Made by a program: the position numbers and the translations under genes
Notes under the pieces: generated by a model
What the model saw: only the letters and a program-made list of their open reading frames with translations
Database searches by the model: none
Told to the model about the DNA's origin: nothing
Source: Janthinobacterium sp. LM6
GTDB taxonomy: Bacteria; Pseudomonadota; Gammaproteobacteria; Burkholderiales; Burkholderiaceae_D
NCBI RefSeq assembly: GCF_002002885.1
Contig: NZ_CP019510.1
Location: 1,922,001 to 1,986,000 of the forward strand
Direction: 5' to 3'
Length of the DNA: 64,000 nt
In this document: positions 1-11,529 of the stretch, in pieces
How positions within the stretch are numbered: the stretch's first letter is position 1
Layout of the letters: each line of letters starts with the position of its first letter

Positions 1-719
<719 letters not shown>

Positions 720-797
720 GAGTTTGCACGAATCAGGTAACTGGTTCACGCATCAAATGTTCACACTTATCGGCTGTTAATATAAAGAACAGCATTT

Positions 798-874
798 GGG
801 GCTGTAGCTCAGCTGGTTAGAGCACCGTGTTGATAACGCGGGGGTCGTTGGTTCGAGTCCAACCAGCCCTACCA
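798..874 (+). tRNA. ileT: tRNA-Ile (anticodon GAT)
   Basis: A 77-nt cloverleaf with encoded CCA. The acceptor stem GGGGCTG pairs with CAGCCCT. The anticodon loop TTGATAA carries GAT between the stems CCGTG and CGCGG, and the T-arm is GTTGG-TTCGAGT-CCAAC. It sits in the 16S-23S spacer, the usual position for tRNA-Ile. Confidence 0.97.
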
Positions 875-899
875 GTTTCTGTAGTCTGGAAATACCCTA

Positions 900-975
900 G
901 GGGGATTAGCTCAGCTGGGAGAGCACCTGCTTTGCAAGCAGGGGGTCGTCGGTTCGATCCCGTCATCCTCCACCA
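900..975 (+). tRNA. alaT: tRNA-Ala (anticodon TGC)
   Basis: A 76-nt cloverleaf with encoded CCA. The acceptor stem GGGGGAT pairs with ATCCTCC, with one G-U pair. The anticodon loop TTTGCAA carries TGC. The T-stem has one T-T mismatch (GTCGG against CCGTC). It lies 25 bp after tRNA-Ile in the rRNA spacer, the standard Ile-Ala order. Confidence 0.97.
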
Positions 976-1046
976 AAAGTTCAAACGTAAATCAGTGCTA
1001 AGTGCACCGGGATTTGGGTTTGGTCTTTTCGAGATCAAGTGCTGTA

Positions 1047-1058
1047 TGTTCTTTAACA
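1047..1058 (+). promoter_or_regulatory. boxA-like antitermination element in rRNA spacer
   Basis: TGTTCTTTAACA matches the boxA consensus TGCTCTTTAACA at 11 of 12 positions. It lies in the tRNA-Ala to 23S spacer (976-1226), where boxA recruits NusB/NusE antitermination factors. I see no other gene in this spacer. Confidence 0.7.
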
Positions 1059-1226
1059 ATCTGGAAGAAGTAAAGATTATTTATTGATCAAATCTATGCG
1101 TGCAGCAATGCATGAGGCGACTTGATGGGTAATGATTGTATGTATCAACAAACAAGCAACAACGTTGTACTTTCTTATCCCTGTAGCGCTCTTTGATTAT
1201 TTCGATAATTAGAGGCTAACGTTATA

Positions 1227-4116
<2,890 letters not shown>

Positions 4117-4253
4117 TATAACCTTAGCAGGTACAGAGGATAAGACGGTACAACGTTGCGTGTGTGTTGATACTACCAGTCATTACCCCAATCTTTGCTT
4201 CTTCCAGATTCAGGCTTTGTCGTCCTACAGGAGACAAATGCCGGTACAAGTTA

Positions 4254-4369
4254 TGCCTGATGACCATAGCAAGTTGGTCCCACCCCTTCCCATCCCGAAC
4301 AGGACCGTGAAACAACTTTGCGCCGATGATAGTGCTGCAACCAGTGTGAAAGTAGGTTATCGTCAGGCT
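4254..4369 (+). rRNA. rrf: 5S ribosomal RNA
   Basis: About 115 nt. The terminal helix is formed by GCCTGATG near the start and CGTCAGGC at the end. The internal CCCATCCCGAAC loop typical of bacterial 5S rRNA lies near 4292. It follows the 23S gene by about 137 bp and precedes a terminator. Confidence 0.95.
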
Positions 4370-4377
4370 TGTTATTC

Positions 4378-4415
4378 GAAAAAACCCCTTCCGGTGATCC
4401 GGTTGGGGTTTTTTT
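4378..4415 (+). terminator. rRNA operon terminator
   Basis: Imperfect hairpin with arms ACCCCTTCCGG and CCGGTTGGGGT, preceded by an A-run and followed by TTTTTT. It lies directly after the 5S gene. This also shows that the following gene cannot start upstream of about 4415. Confidence 0.9.
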
Positions 4416-4479
4416 ACGTCCAATGATTTTATGCATGGCATCGATCGCGTGCTACCTTGAAAGGAATATCTTGTCTGCT

Positions 4480-5778
4480 GTGCATACACTGGAGCAATTA
4501 CGCGCTGGCCAACTGGCCGGCCTGCGCCGCCTGACGCTGTCCTGCGGCTTGACTGCATTCCCCCGCGAAATCTTCGACCTCGCCGACAGCCTGGAAATCC
4601 TCGACCTGTCCGGCAATGCGCTTTCCACGCTTCCCGACGATTTGCCGCGCCTGCACAAGCTGCGCATCATTTTTTGCTCGGACAACCTGTTCACCACCTT
4701 GCCGGCCGTGCTTGGTTCCTGTCCTGCGCTGGAAATGATCGGTTTCAAGGCGAACCGGATACGCCACGTGCCCGCCGCAGCCTTGCCATCCAGGCTGCGC
4801 TGGCTGACCCTGACCGACAATGCCATCGAAGCCTTGCCGGAGGAGCTGGGCAAGTGCGGACAATTGCAGAAACTCATGCTGGCGGGAAATTGCCTGGACA
4901 GCTTGCCCGCTTCGTTGGCGAACTGCCGCCGGCTGGAACTGGTGCGCATCGCCGCCAACCGTTTCACGGCGCTGCCCGATTGTCTGCTGTCCCTGCCATG
5001 CCTGGGCTGGCTCGCGTATGCGGGCAACCCCTTCACGGAAGCGCGGGAGCTGGAGGCCCTGGCCGGTACAGCCGCGGCGGGCGTGGCGTGGCAGCGCCTG
5101 GAACTGGCGCAGCAGCTGGGCGAGGGGGCGTCGGGCGTGATTTACCGTGCCTGCCTGGATGGCGTCGATAAGGTCGCCGTCAAAGTGTTCAAGGGGGCCA
5201 TGACCAGCGATGGCTTGCCGCGCAGCGAGATGGCCGCCTGTGTCGGCGCCGGTGCCCATCCTAGCCTGATTCCCATCCTCGGGACGCTCGATGCACATCC
5301 GCAAGGAGCGCTGGGACTCGTCATGCCGCTCGTTGACGCGGCCTTCCGCAATCTTGCCGGACCGCCGAGCCTGGAATCGTGTACGCGCGACGTGTATGCC
5401 GATGGTATGCGCTTTGATTTTCCGCAAACGCTGGCCATTGCCTATGGCATCGCTTCGGCCGTGCGCCAGTTGCATGCGCGCGGTATCGTGCACGGCGACC
5501 TGTATGCCCACAATATCCTGCATGCGGATGTCGGCGCCTGCCTGCTGGGCGACTTTGGCGCGGCGTCCATGTTTGCGCCCGGTTCAGCGCAAGGGGAGGT
5601 GTTGCAGGGCATCGAGGCACGTGCCTTTGGCGTGCTGCTGGGCGAATTGATCGCGCATTGTGCGACGCCTTTGCCGGCCCTGCACGTCATGATGGATGAT
5701 TGCCTGCAGGAAGAAGCATTGCAGCGGCCCAGCTTTGACGTGATCGAACGGGCCTTGCGGGACATGTTCCCCGCATAA
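4480..5778 (+). CDS. Leucine-rich repeat protein with C-terminal protein-kinase-like domain
   Basis: 432 residues. Residues about 10-190 form around seven to eight leucine-rich repeats with the LxxNxLxxLP pattern. Residues about 205-432 form a protein-kinase fold: glycine-rich loop GEGASG (214-219), VAVK lysine K235, a candidate helix-C glutamate E250, catalytic loop HGDLYAHN (338-345, D340 and N345), DFG (358-360) and a late RPSF (416-419). All catalytic residues are present, but the stretch after DFG is short and lacks an APE motif. No signal peptide or membrane segment is visible, so it is probably cytosolic. Start: GTG at 4480 gives the natural N-terminus MHTLEQLRAG; AAGGAA at 4461 is 13 nt upstream. 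TTG at 4471 is an alternative. An earlier start is excluded by the rRNA terminator. It stands alone between the rRNA operon and a convergent gene. Substrate unknown. Confidence 0.85.
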   Translation: MHTLEQLRAGQLAGLRRLTLSCGLTAFPREIFDLADSLEILDLSGNALSTLPDDLPRLHKLRIIFCSDNLFTTLPAVLGSCPALEMIGFKANRIRHVPAAALPSRLRWLTLTDNAIEALPEELGKCGQLQKLMLAGNCLDSLPASLANCRRLELVRIAANRFTALPDCLLSLPCLGWLAYAGNPFTEARELEALAGTAAAGVAWQRLELAQQLGEGASGVIYRACLDGVDKVAVKVFKGAMTSDGLPRSEMAACVGAGAHPSLIPILGTLDAHPQGALGLVMPLVDAAFRNLAGPPSLESCTRDVYADGMRFDFPQTLAIAYGIASAVRQLHARGIVHGDLYAHNILHADVGACLLGDFGAASMFAPGSAQGEVLQGIEARAFGVLLGELIAHCATPLPALHVMMDDCLQEEALQRPSFDVIERALRDMFPA

Positions 5779-5816
5779 AAATGGCGCAGCCTTCGCAGGC
5801 TGCGCCATTTTTATTT
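5779..5816. terminator. Bidirectional terminator between convergent genes
   Basis: Strong hairpin ATGGCGCAGCCT/AGGCTGCGCCAT with a short loop. It is flanked by AAAA on the left and TTTTTATTT on the right, and sits between the kinase gene (plus) and the nitronate monooxygenase-like gene (minus). Confidence 0.9.
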
Positions 5817-5830
5817 CAGGCTGGCAAGAT

Positions 5831-7096
5831 TCAGCTTGCTACCAGGATTTCTTTTTCCGGCAGGGCGATCTGGTTGTCGACGCTGAACTGGTAATCCTTG
5901 AAGACGTGTTCGGCCGTCAGGATCTGGTATTCGCCGTTGTCGAGCTTATGCGTGGTGTCCTTCAGGCGATACGTGTAATGGCCGCAGGTCCAGCAGTTGA
6001 AGTTGCGCATGTGGGTGCACAGGCAAGTCTTGTCCATCACGACGACGGTTTTTTGCTCCGGATGGGCAGCGACTTCGCGGTTGTACGAGTTGATGTACGC
6101 GCAGTTGCCCGTCGCGTCGAGCAGGTAGCCATACGATTCGCAGCCTGGACGGATGCCGGCGCCGATGGCGGGCGTGTTCTTCAGCATGCGCATCGGGTAG
6201 CCCGTCGGCGATACGCCATTGACGATGATGTCTTCTTCCGAGGCCTTGTAGTATTCCTGCTTGACCTTGTTTGGCAAGCCGCATTCCTTGGTGACGGTAA
6301 AGCGCGTCGCCACTTGCACGCCAGCCGCGCCCGCTTCCAGGAAGGAAACGGCATCGCTGCCCGTGAAAATGCCGCCAGCGGCGATCAGCGGGATGTCCAG
6401 CTGTTCGGCCTTCAGGTAGGCCAGCAGTTCCGCCGTAATCGTGTGCAGGTCGTAATTGGCCCAGTCCATGCCGAAGCCCAGGTGGCCGCCGGCCAAGGGG
6501 CCTTCGACGATGATGAAGTCGGGCAAGCGGTCCAGCTTGGCGTTCTTGCGCAGGAAAATCTGCAAGGCGCGCACGGACGAGACGATGATGCCCAGCTTGG
6601 CGTCACGGAAACGCGGATGGTCGGCCATCAGGGCAAACGAGCCGAAGTGCAGACCGGCGGACAGGGTGATGCCGTCGATGCCCGCATCCAGCGCCGCATT
6701 CAGTCGCACGCGCAAGGTTTCGCGGGGACCGTTCATCGTCAGCTTTTCCATGCAATTGACGAAGATCAAGCCATCGCCTTTTTTCGCTTCCATGGTGCGG
6801 CCGATATGCAGGCGCTGCGCTTCCGCCAGGCGGCCCAGATCGAACTGCACCACGGCCTTGTCGCTGTTATTGATGTTGAACTTGTACAGTTTCGTCTTGT
6901 CCTTGACGAAGGTGGTGTCGAAACGGCGATCCGACACGTCTTCCACCATGGCATCGGAGATATGCCCGATACCGTTCAGCCGGGCCGCTTCCAGGGCCAG
7001 CTCCGACGTGGAAATATCCACACCCATTCCGCCTATCATGATGGGCACATATTCTTTTTTGCCAAATCGCAGGCGGAAATCATCAACACGTTTCAT
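5831..7096 (-). CDS. Nitronate monooxygenase / 2-nitropropane dioxygenase-like flavoprotein
   Basis: 421 residues, related to FMN-dependent TIM-barrel enzymes that oxidise alkyl nitronates. Family features include the N-terminal IMIGGMGVDIST, a glycine-rich EGPLAGGHLGFG near the middle, and the phosphate-binding stretch IAAGGIFTGSD followed by GAAGVQVATRF. Family members are typically 320-370 residues. This one has a C-terminal extension with four cysteines (C358, C360, C368, C371) in a CxC...CxxC arrangement, plus H362 and H373, suggesting a metal or disulfide site. The next gene on this strand (yajQ) is 183 bp further along and transcribed the same way. The true physiological substrate cannot be told from sequence. 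Confidence 0.8.
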   Translation of the reverse strand: MKRVDDFRLRFGKKEYVPIMIGGMGVDISTSELALEAARLNGIGHISDAMVEDVSDRRFDTTFVKDKTKLYKFNINNSDKAVVQFDLGRLAEAQRLHIGRTMEAKKGDGLIFVNCMEKLTMNGPRETLRVRLNAALDAGIDGITLSAGLHFGSFALMADHPRFRDAKLGIIVSSVRALQIFLRKNAKLDRLPDFIIVEGPLAGGHLGFGMDWANYDLHTITAELLAYLKAEQLDIPLIAAGGIFTGSDAVSFLEAGAAGVQVATRFTVTKECGLPNKVKQEYYKASEEDIIVNGVSPTGYPMRMLKNTPAIGAGIRPGCESYGYLLDATGNCAYINSYNREVAAHPEQKTVVVMDKTCLCTHMRNFNCWTCGHYTYRLKDTTHKLDNGEYQILTAEHVFKDYQFSVDNQIALPEKEILVAS

Positions 7097-7279
7097 TGCT
7101 ATCCTTAGACTACCGTGGTTATCACTGAGCCAGATGTACGGTCAAGCCCGCTGCCGGTCAGGCGCGCGGGCGCATGTAGCTGTGCGCAGCTTCAATTCTA
7201 CCCCAAGCGCGCAGGCGCTCCGAGGCAGCTTGCCGCCATGCCGGTGCAAGCGCAGGCCGCAGCGTGCGCCGCATCGGAA

Positions 7280-7765
7280 TTAATCGCGGAAATTGTTAAA
7301 TTCCAGCGGCATGTCAGGCACGTCCTTGCGCAGCATGGCCATGGCCGCCTGCAGGTCGTCGCGCTTGGCGCCCGTGACGCGCACGGCTTCGCCCTGGATG
7401 CTCGCTTGCACTTTCATCTTGCTGTCCTTGATGACGCGCACGATTTTCTTTGCATCATCCGATTCGATGCCATTCTTGATCTTGATGATCTGCTTGACCT
7501 TGTCGCCGCCGATCTTCTTGATGTCGCCTTCGTCGAGGAAACGCACATCGACCTTGCGTTTGGTCAATTTGTTGGTCAGCACGTCGCGCACTTGGCTGAG
7601 CTGGAATTCCGAGTCCGCGAACGCGGTCAACTCGTTTTCCTTGTGTTCGACGCGGGCGTCGCTGCCCTTGAAGTCGAAGCGGGTCGTGATTTCCTTGTTG
7701 GATTGCTCGACTGCATTCTTGACTTCGATCATATCGGCTTCGGAGACTACATCAAATGACGGCAT
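7280..7765 (-). CDS. yajQ: YajQ family nucleotide / cyclic-di-GMP-binding protein
   Basis: 161 residues, the standard family length. It begins [19 protein letters not shown] and ends PLEFNNFRD, both characteristic of YajQ. The family has two ferredoxin-like folds and has been reported to bind cyclic di-GMP in Xanthomonas and Pseudomonas; binding here is inferred. It is divergent from murB and lies 1.7 kb from a diguanylate cyclase gene (wspR), although nothing shows a functional link. Cytosolic, with no signal peptide. Confidence 0.93.
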   Translation of the reverse strand: MPSFDVVSEADMIEVKNAVEQSNKEITTRFDFKGSDARVEHKENELTAFADSEFQLSQVRDVLTNKLTKRKVDVRFLDEGDIKKIGGDKVKQIIKIKNGIESDDAKKIVRVIKDSKMKVQASIQGEAVRVTGAKRDDLQAAMAMLRKDVPDMPLEFNNFRD

Positions 7766-7923
7766 GGTCTGTTCCTTTTCTTGTTAAAGCGAGCGCACGC
7801 TCGGCGCGCTGGGCCTTGGCGGCTGATTCTGCGCCATGGGACGGCCCTGTTAAAGATGCGACATTTTAACGGACAACGGGCAAGTCGCCCTTGTCCTGAG
7901 GTGGTTTTTTGTCGCTTTCGCTC

Positions 7924-7929
7924 TATAAT
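7924..7929 (+). promoter_or_regulatory. Putative -10 element of murB promoter
   Basis: A perfect TATAAT lies 21 bp upstream of the murB ATG. No convincing -35 hexamer is seen at 16-18 bp, and no Shine-Dalgarno is visible in the short leader. Confidence 0.4.
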
Positions 7930-7950
7930 CGAGCAAAATTTCCCTATCCC

Positions 7951-8979
7951 ATGTCTGCAGAGCTCACCATCGAACACAATTACTCCCTCCAGCGCCTGAA
8001 TACCTTCGGCATCACGGCCAATGCGGCCGCCTACGTACGCATCACCTCGCAGGCCGAATTGCACGCCGCGCTGCAAGATCCCGCCTTGTCCGCCATGCCG
8101 CGCCTGATACTGGGCGGGGGCAGCAACATCGTGCTCACGGGCGACTTTCCCGGCGCCGTGCTGCACATGGCCACGCGCGGCATGCGCCTGGCGCAGGCGG
8201 ATTTCGAGACGATACTCGTCACGGCCGCGGCCGGCGAAAACTGGCACGATTTCGTGCAGTGGACGCTGGCGCAAGGCGTGGGCGGGCTGGAAAACCTGTC
8301 GCTGATTCCCGGCACGGTGGGCGCGGCGCCTATCCAGAATATTGGCGCGTATGGCGTTGAAATCAAGGATTATCTGCATAGCGTGAGCGTCATGCACAGT
8401 GGCAGCGGCATCGTCTTCGACATGGACCGCGATGCTTGCCGTTTCGCTTACCGCGACAGCATCTTCAAGCAGGCGGACGGCCGCGAACTGATCGTGCTGG
8501 AAGTGACGTTTGCCTTGCCGGCCGAGTGGCAGCCGAACTTGCGCTATGCGGAACTGGCGCAGGCCGTGGCCGAGCGTAATATTGCCGAACCGACGCCGCA
8601 ACAGGTGGCCGACACGGTGATGGCGATCCGCCGGAGAAAATTGCCGGACCCGGCCGTCATAGGCAATGCGGGCAGCTTCTTCAAGAATCCCGTGGTGTCA
8701 CGGGAGCAATGTCTTGCCTTGCTGGAACGTTTTCCTGCCTTGGTGCACCATGCGCAGCCCGATGGCACGGAAAAGCTGGCGGCCGGCTGGCTGATCGATC
8801 AATGTGGCTGGAAGGGGAAAAACCTGGGGCCCGCGGGAGTGTATCCCAAGCAGGCGCTGGTTCTGGTGAATAATGGCGGCGCTCGTGGTGCGGACATTAC
8901 CCGGCTGGCGGCAGCGATACAGGATGATGTAGAGGCGAAATATGGCGTGCGCCTGTCGCCCGAGCCTGTGTTTGTCTAA
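7951..8979 (+). CDS. murB: UDP-N-acetylmuramate dehydrogenase (MurB)
   Basis: 342 residues. MurB is a flavoprotein that reduces UDP-GlcNAc-enolpyruvate to UDP-MurNAc with NADPH in peptidoglycan synthesis. Features: N-terminal NTFGITANAAAYVRI, FAD-binding LGGGSN (near residue 56), PGTVGAAPIQNIGAYG, the FAYRDSIFK segment, and NAGSFFKNP with the active-site serine. Length and the YRDSIFK loop fit the E. coli (type I) class. The ATG at 7951 (MSAELTIEHN) is chosen because homologues start there; an in-frame ATG at 7909 would precede the likely promoter. It is divergent from yajQ and convergent with ppnP, separated from the latter by a palindromic repeat. Confidence 0.95.
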   Translation: MSAELTIEHNYSLQRLNTFGITANAAAYVRITSQAELHAALQDPALSAMPRLILGGGSNIVLTGDFPGAVLHMATRGMRLAQADFETILVTAAAGENWHDFVQWTLAQGVGGLENLSLIPGTVGAAPIQNIGAYGVEIKDYLHSVSVMHSGSGIVFDMDRDACRFAYRDSIFKQADGRELIVLEVTFALPAEWQPNLRYAELAQAVAERNIAEPTPQQVADTVMAIRRRKLPDPAVIGNAGSFFKNPVVSREQCLALLERFPALVHHAQPDGTEKLAAGWLIDQCGWKGKNLGPAGVYPKQALVLVNNGGARGADITRLAAAIQDDVEAKYGVRLSPEPVFV

Positions 8980-8996
8980 ATAGTCAATCCGCGCTT

Positions 8997-9082
8997 GAAA
9001 AAATGTTCAGGGCAAGGCGCATTGCCGAAGACAGTACGCATAGTACGGCGAGGCAGTGCAACGCAGCCATGGACGTTTTTTC
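8997..9082. repeat. Palindromic repeat family A, copy 1 (likely bidirectional terminator)
   Basis: An 86-bp near-perfect palindrome. GAAAAAA at the left pairs with TTTTTTC at the right. The inner arms read TGTTCAGGGCAAGGCGCATT on the left and GGCAGTGCAACGCAGCCATGG on the right. The tip is AGTACGCATAGTAC. A second copy lies at 46078-46167. It sits 17 bp after the murB stop and 8 bp from the ppnP stop, so it probably ends both transcripts. Confidence 0.85.
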
Positions 9083-9090
9083 TGCGTGGA

Positions 9091-9405
9091 TTAGCCGAAG
9101 TGGCAGACATAGTCTACGGTCTCCACCGTTTCAATGTCAAAATAGCTATTGCCCGGCACCTTGAATTCCTGGCCCGCGGCATAGCTGTTCCACTCCGTCG
9201 CGTCAGCCAGGCGCACCTTGCACAGGCCGCTGACGATTTCCATGATTTCCGGCGCGCCCGTGTTGAAGCGCAGCGATGACGGGAAAATCACGCCCACGCT
9301 TTTCTTCGTGCCATCGGCCAGGATGACGTTGTGCGAGACGCATTTGCCGTCGAAGTAGATATTCGACTTCTTGACGACGCTGACATTGTCCAATTGTGTG
9401 CTCAT
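9091..9405 (-). CDS. ppnP: Pyrimidine/purine nucleoside phosphorylase
   Basis: 104 residues, a small single-domain cupin of the PpnP (YaiE, former DUF1255) family. The family phosphorolyses several nucleosides to free base and ribose-1-phosphate. Supporting sequence: KKSNIYFDGKCVSHNVIL near the N-terminus, GVIFPSSLRFNTGAPEIMEI in the middle, and the C-terminal ETVDYVCHFG. It begins 25 bp after the wspR stop on the same strand, so it may be read through from the wsp operon. A functional link to wsp is not implied. It ends at palindromic repeat copy A1. Confidence 0.92.
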   Translation of the reverse strand: MSTQLDNVSVVKKSNIYFDGKCVSHNVILADGTKKSVGVIFPSSLRFNTGAPEIMEIVSGLCKVRLADATEWNSYAAGQEFKVPGNSYFDIETVETVDYVCHFG

Positions 9406-9430
9406 GCTTCACTTTCCTTGCTGTTAAAAA

Positions 9431-10456
9431 TCAGTCCTGGACGTCATCGGCGCTCAGCACGCTGTTGCGTCCGCTGCGCTTGGCCGCGTACAGGGCCTGG
9501 TCGGCGCGGTTGATCAATTGCTCGATCGTCGAGTCCGGCGAGGGCACGATGGTGGCCACGCCGATCGAGATGGTGACGATGCCCGTGCTTGCCGCCGGGT
9601 TCTCGATCTGCAAGCCTTCCAGGTGGCGCCGGCACGCTTCGGCGATCAGCAATGCGCCGGCCGCTTCCGTTTCCGGCAGGATCAGGGCGAATTCTTCGCC
9701 GCCGTAGCGGGCGGCCAGGTCGGCCGGGCGCTTCAAATGTTCCGTCAGCACGGCGGCGACTTTTTTCAGGCACAGGTCGCCCGCCAGGTGGCCAAAGTGA
9801 TCGTTATAGCTTTTAAAATGGTCGATATCGCAAAACAGCAAGCTCAACGGCGTCTTGTCGCGCTGGCCCCGCTGCCATTCGAATTGCAAGGTTTCATCGA
9901 AGCGGCGGCGGTTGGCGATGCCCGTCAAGCCATCGAGGGCGGCCAATTTCTGCAATTCAATATTCGCGTCGGCCAGGTTCTTTTGACTTTCTCGCAGGAA
10001 ACGAAAAGCCTGGTCGCGCTGCAGGCGGCTGATGTGCGCGTTGGAATGGTAGCGTATGCGCGCCAGCAACTCCAGGCGGTCCGGCAGTTTCACCACGTAA
10101 TCGTTGGCGCCGACGGCAAAGCTGTGCGCCTTCAGTTTCGGGTCATCCTTGGCCGACATCACGATCACCGGCACGTGCGCCAGCGCCGCGTTTTCGCGGT
10201 ACAGCTGGATCAAGGCGAAGCCGTCGATGCCCGGCATCACCAGATCTTGCAGGATGACGGTCGGTTGCAAGCGCAGCGCCGTGTCCAGCGCCTGCGTGGC
10301 GTCGGTCACGTAATGAAATTCGATATCCTGCTGGTCGCTGAGCATGCGCCGCACTGCTTCGGCAATGATCAACTGGTCGTCCACCAGCAGCACGCTGACC
10401 TTGAATTCGGTCAATGCGGGCTCATGCTGGGTGAAACTGGAGGAGAATTCTGGCAT
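9431..10456 (-). CDS. wspR: WspR: response regulator with GGDEF diguanylate cyclase output
   Basis: 341 residues. The receiver domain (about 20-135) has the acidic pair D26-D27 and phosphoacceptor D71, followed by the WspR-typical VVKLPDRLELL. The GGDEF domain (about 170-335) has active-site GGEEF at 252-256 and an RxxD inhibitory site (RPAD, 243-246) five residues upstream. Synthesis and product inhibition of cyclic di-GMP are therefore expected. It is the output of the Wsp pathway: phosphorylation by WspE should activate it. The start at 10456 (MPEFSSSF) leaves 10 bp after the wspF stop; an in-frame ATG at 10495 would overlap wspF and is less likely. It is the last wsp gene. Confidence 0.93.
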   Translation of the reverse strand: MPEFSSSFTQHEPALTEFKVSVLLVDDQLIIAEAVRRMLSDQQDIEFHYVTDATQALDTALRLQPTVILQDLVMPGIDGFALIQLYRENAALAHVPVIVMSAKDDPKLKAHSFAVGANDYVVKLPDRLELLARIRYHSNAHISRLQRDQAFRFLRESQKNLADANIELQKLAALDGLTGIANRRRFDETLQFEWQRGQRDKTPLSLLFCDIDHFKSYNDHFGHLAGDLCLKKVAAVLTEHLKRPADLAARYGGEEFALILPETEAAGALLIAEACRRHLEGLQIENPAASTGIVTISIGVATIVPSPDSTIEQLINRADQALYAAKRSGRNSVLSADDVQD

Positions 10457-10466
10457 TGCATTCTTT

Positions 10467-11519
10467 TCAGATGTTGGGGGAGGGCTCCCACCCATTGTTG
10501 AGCTTGGCGCCCAGGCGGCTGCGCAGGCTGGCGCCTATTCTATCCAAGGGCAGGATTTGCTGCGCCGCATCGAGTTCGGCTGCCGCGCGCGGCATGCCAT
10601 ACACGGCGCTGCTGGCCTGGTCTTGCGCAATCGTCGTCTTGCCGGCGCGGCGCATGGCCAGCAAGCCATCGCCGCCGTCGCGCCCCATGCCTGTGAGCAA
10701 TACACCGATGGCGTCGCCGCGCCAGTGCTGCGCCACGCAGTTGAAGAAGACATCGACGGACGGGCGGTAAACATACTCGCGTGGTGCTGCATCGTAACCC
10801 AAACGATAATTTTGATCTAGCAGCAGGTGATCATTGGTCTTGGCGATCAGTACCGTGCCTGACACCAGTTCGTCGCCGTCGGCGATCACGCGCACGGGCA
10901 TGCTGAGCTGGTCGTCGAGCCATTTGGCGAAGTGCGAGGCGAAGGTTTCATCGATGTGCTGCACCACGACGATGGCGCAGCCGGGCGGCGCCGTCCAGCC
11001 GGACAGCACCTTGGCCACGGCCGAGGGGCCGCCCGTCGAGGCGCCGATGGCCACCAGGGTCGATACCTGGCCGTCACCGCGTTCGCCGCCATTGGCCGCG
11101 GCCTGGCGCGGCGGCGCTGGTTCGGCGCTGTGGCGTATCAGCTTGCCGATGGTCTTGATCTTGGCCAGCAGCTCGCTGTCGCCGCCCACTTCTCCCTGCA
11201 GCACGGGCGTGGCCGTGACGTCGAGCGCACCCGCGCCCAGCGCGCGAAAAACCTGGTTGACATTGTCTTGCGGGCGTCCCGTGACCACCAGGATGGCGCA
11301 CGGGCTTTGCTCCATGATCAGGCGCGTCGCCTCGACGCCATCCATCTCCGGCATGTTCAGGTCCATCAGGATCAGGTCGGGGCGGTTGCCTTCGCACATG
11401 CGCACGGCCTCGAGCCCCGTGCGGGCGATCCACAACACCTGGTGTTCCTGCGTGCTGGCGACCACGCGGCGCAGGGCCTCGGCGGCCATGGCGACATCGT
11501 TGGCAATGGCAATTTTCAT
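10467..11519 (-). CDS. wspF: WspF: CheB-type protein-glutamate methylesterase
   Basis: 350 residues. The receiver domain (about 1-120) has phosphoacceptor D53. The CheB catalytic domain (about 160-345) shows GASTGGPSAV with the nucleophilic serine, VVQHID with the histidine, and GMGRDGGDG with the aspartate of the triad. In Pseudomonas the orthologue resets WspA methylation, and loss-of-function raises cyclic di-GMP. The N-terminus MKIAIAND fits WspF; an ATG at 11543 would overlap wspE. A GGAG lies at 11545-11548, rather far upstream. Sequence appears intact, so signalling should be under normal adaptation control. Confidence 0.92.
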   Translation of the reverse strand: MKIAIANDVAMAAEALRRVVASTQEHQVLWIARTGLEAVRMCEGNRPDLILMDLNMPEMDGVEATRLIMEQSPCAILVVTGRPQDNVNQVFRALGAGALDVTATPVLQGEVGGDSELLAKIKTIGKLIRHSAEPAPPRQAAANGGERGDGQVSTLVAIGASTGGPSAVAKVLSGWTAPPGCAIVVVQHIDETFASHFAKWLDDQLSMPVRVIADGDELVSGTVLIAKTNDHLLLDQNYRLGYDAAPREYVYRPSVDVFFNCVAQHWRGDAIGVLLTGMGRDGGDGLLAMRRAGKTTIAQDQASSAVYGMPRAAAELDAAQQILPLDRIGASLRSRLGAKLNNGWEPSPNI

Positions 11520-11529
11520 GAAGTACAAC

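Noticed and set aside
817..1087. Short open frames across the tRNA genes and rRNA spacer
   Set aside because: They overlap tRNA-Ile and tRNA-Ala and have no ribosome-binding site or homology.
4369..4479. Upstream start of the LRR-kinase gene at 4369
   Set aside because: It would begin at the 5S end and run through the rRNA terminator hairpin.
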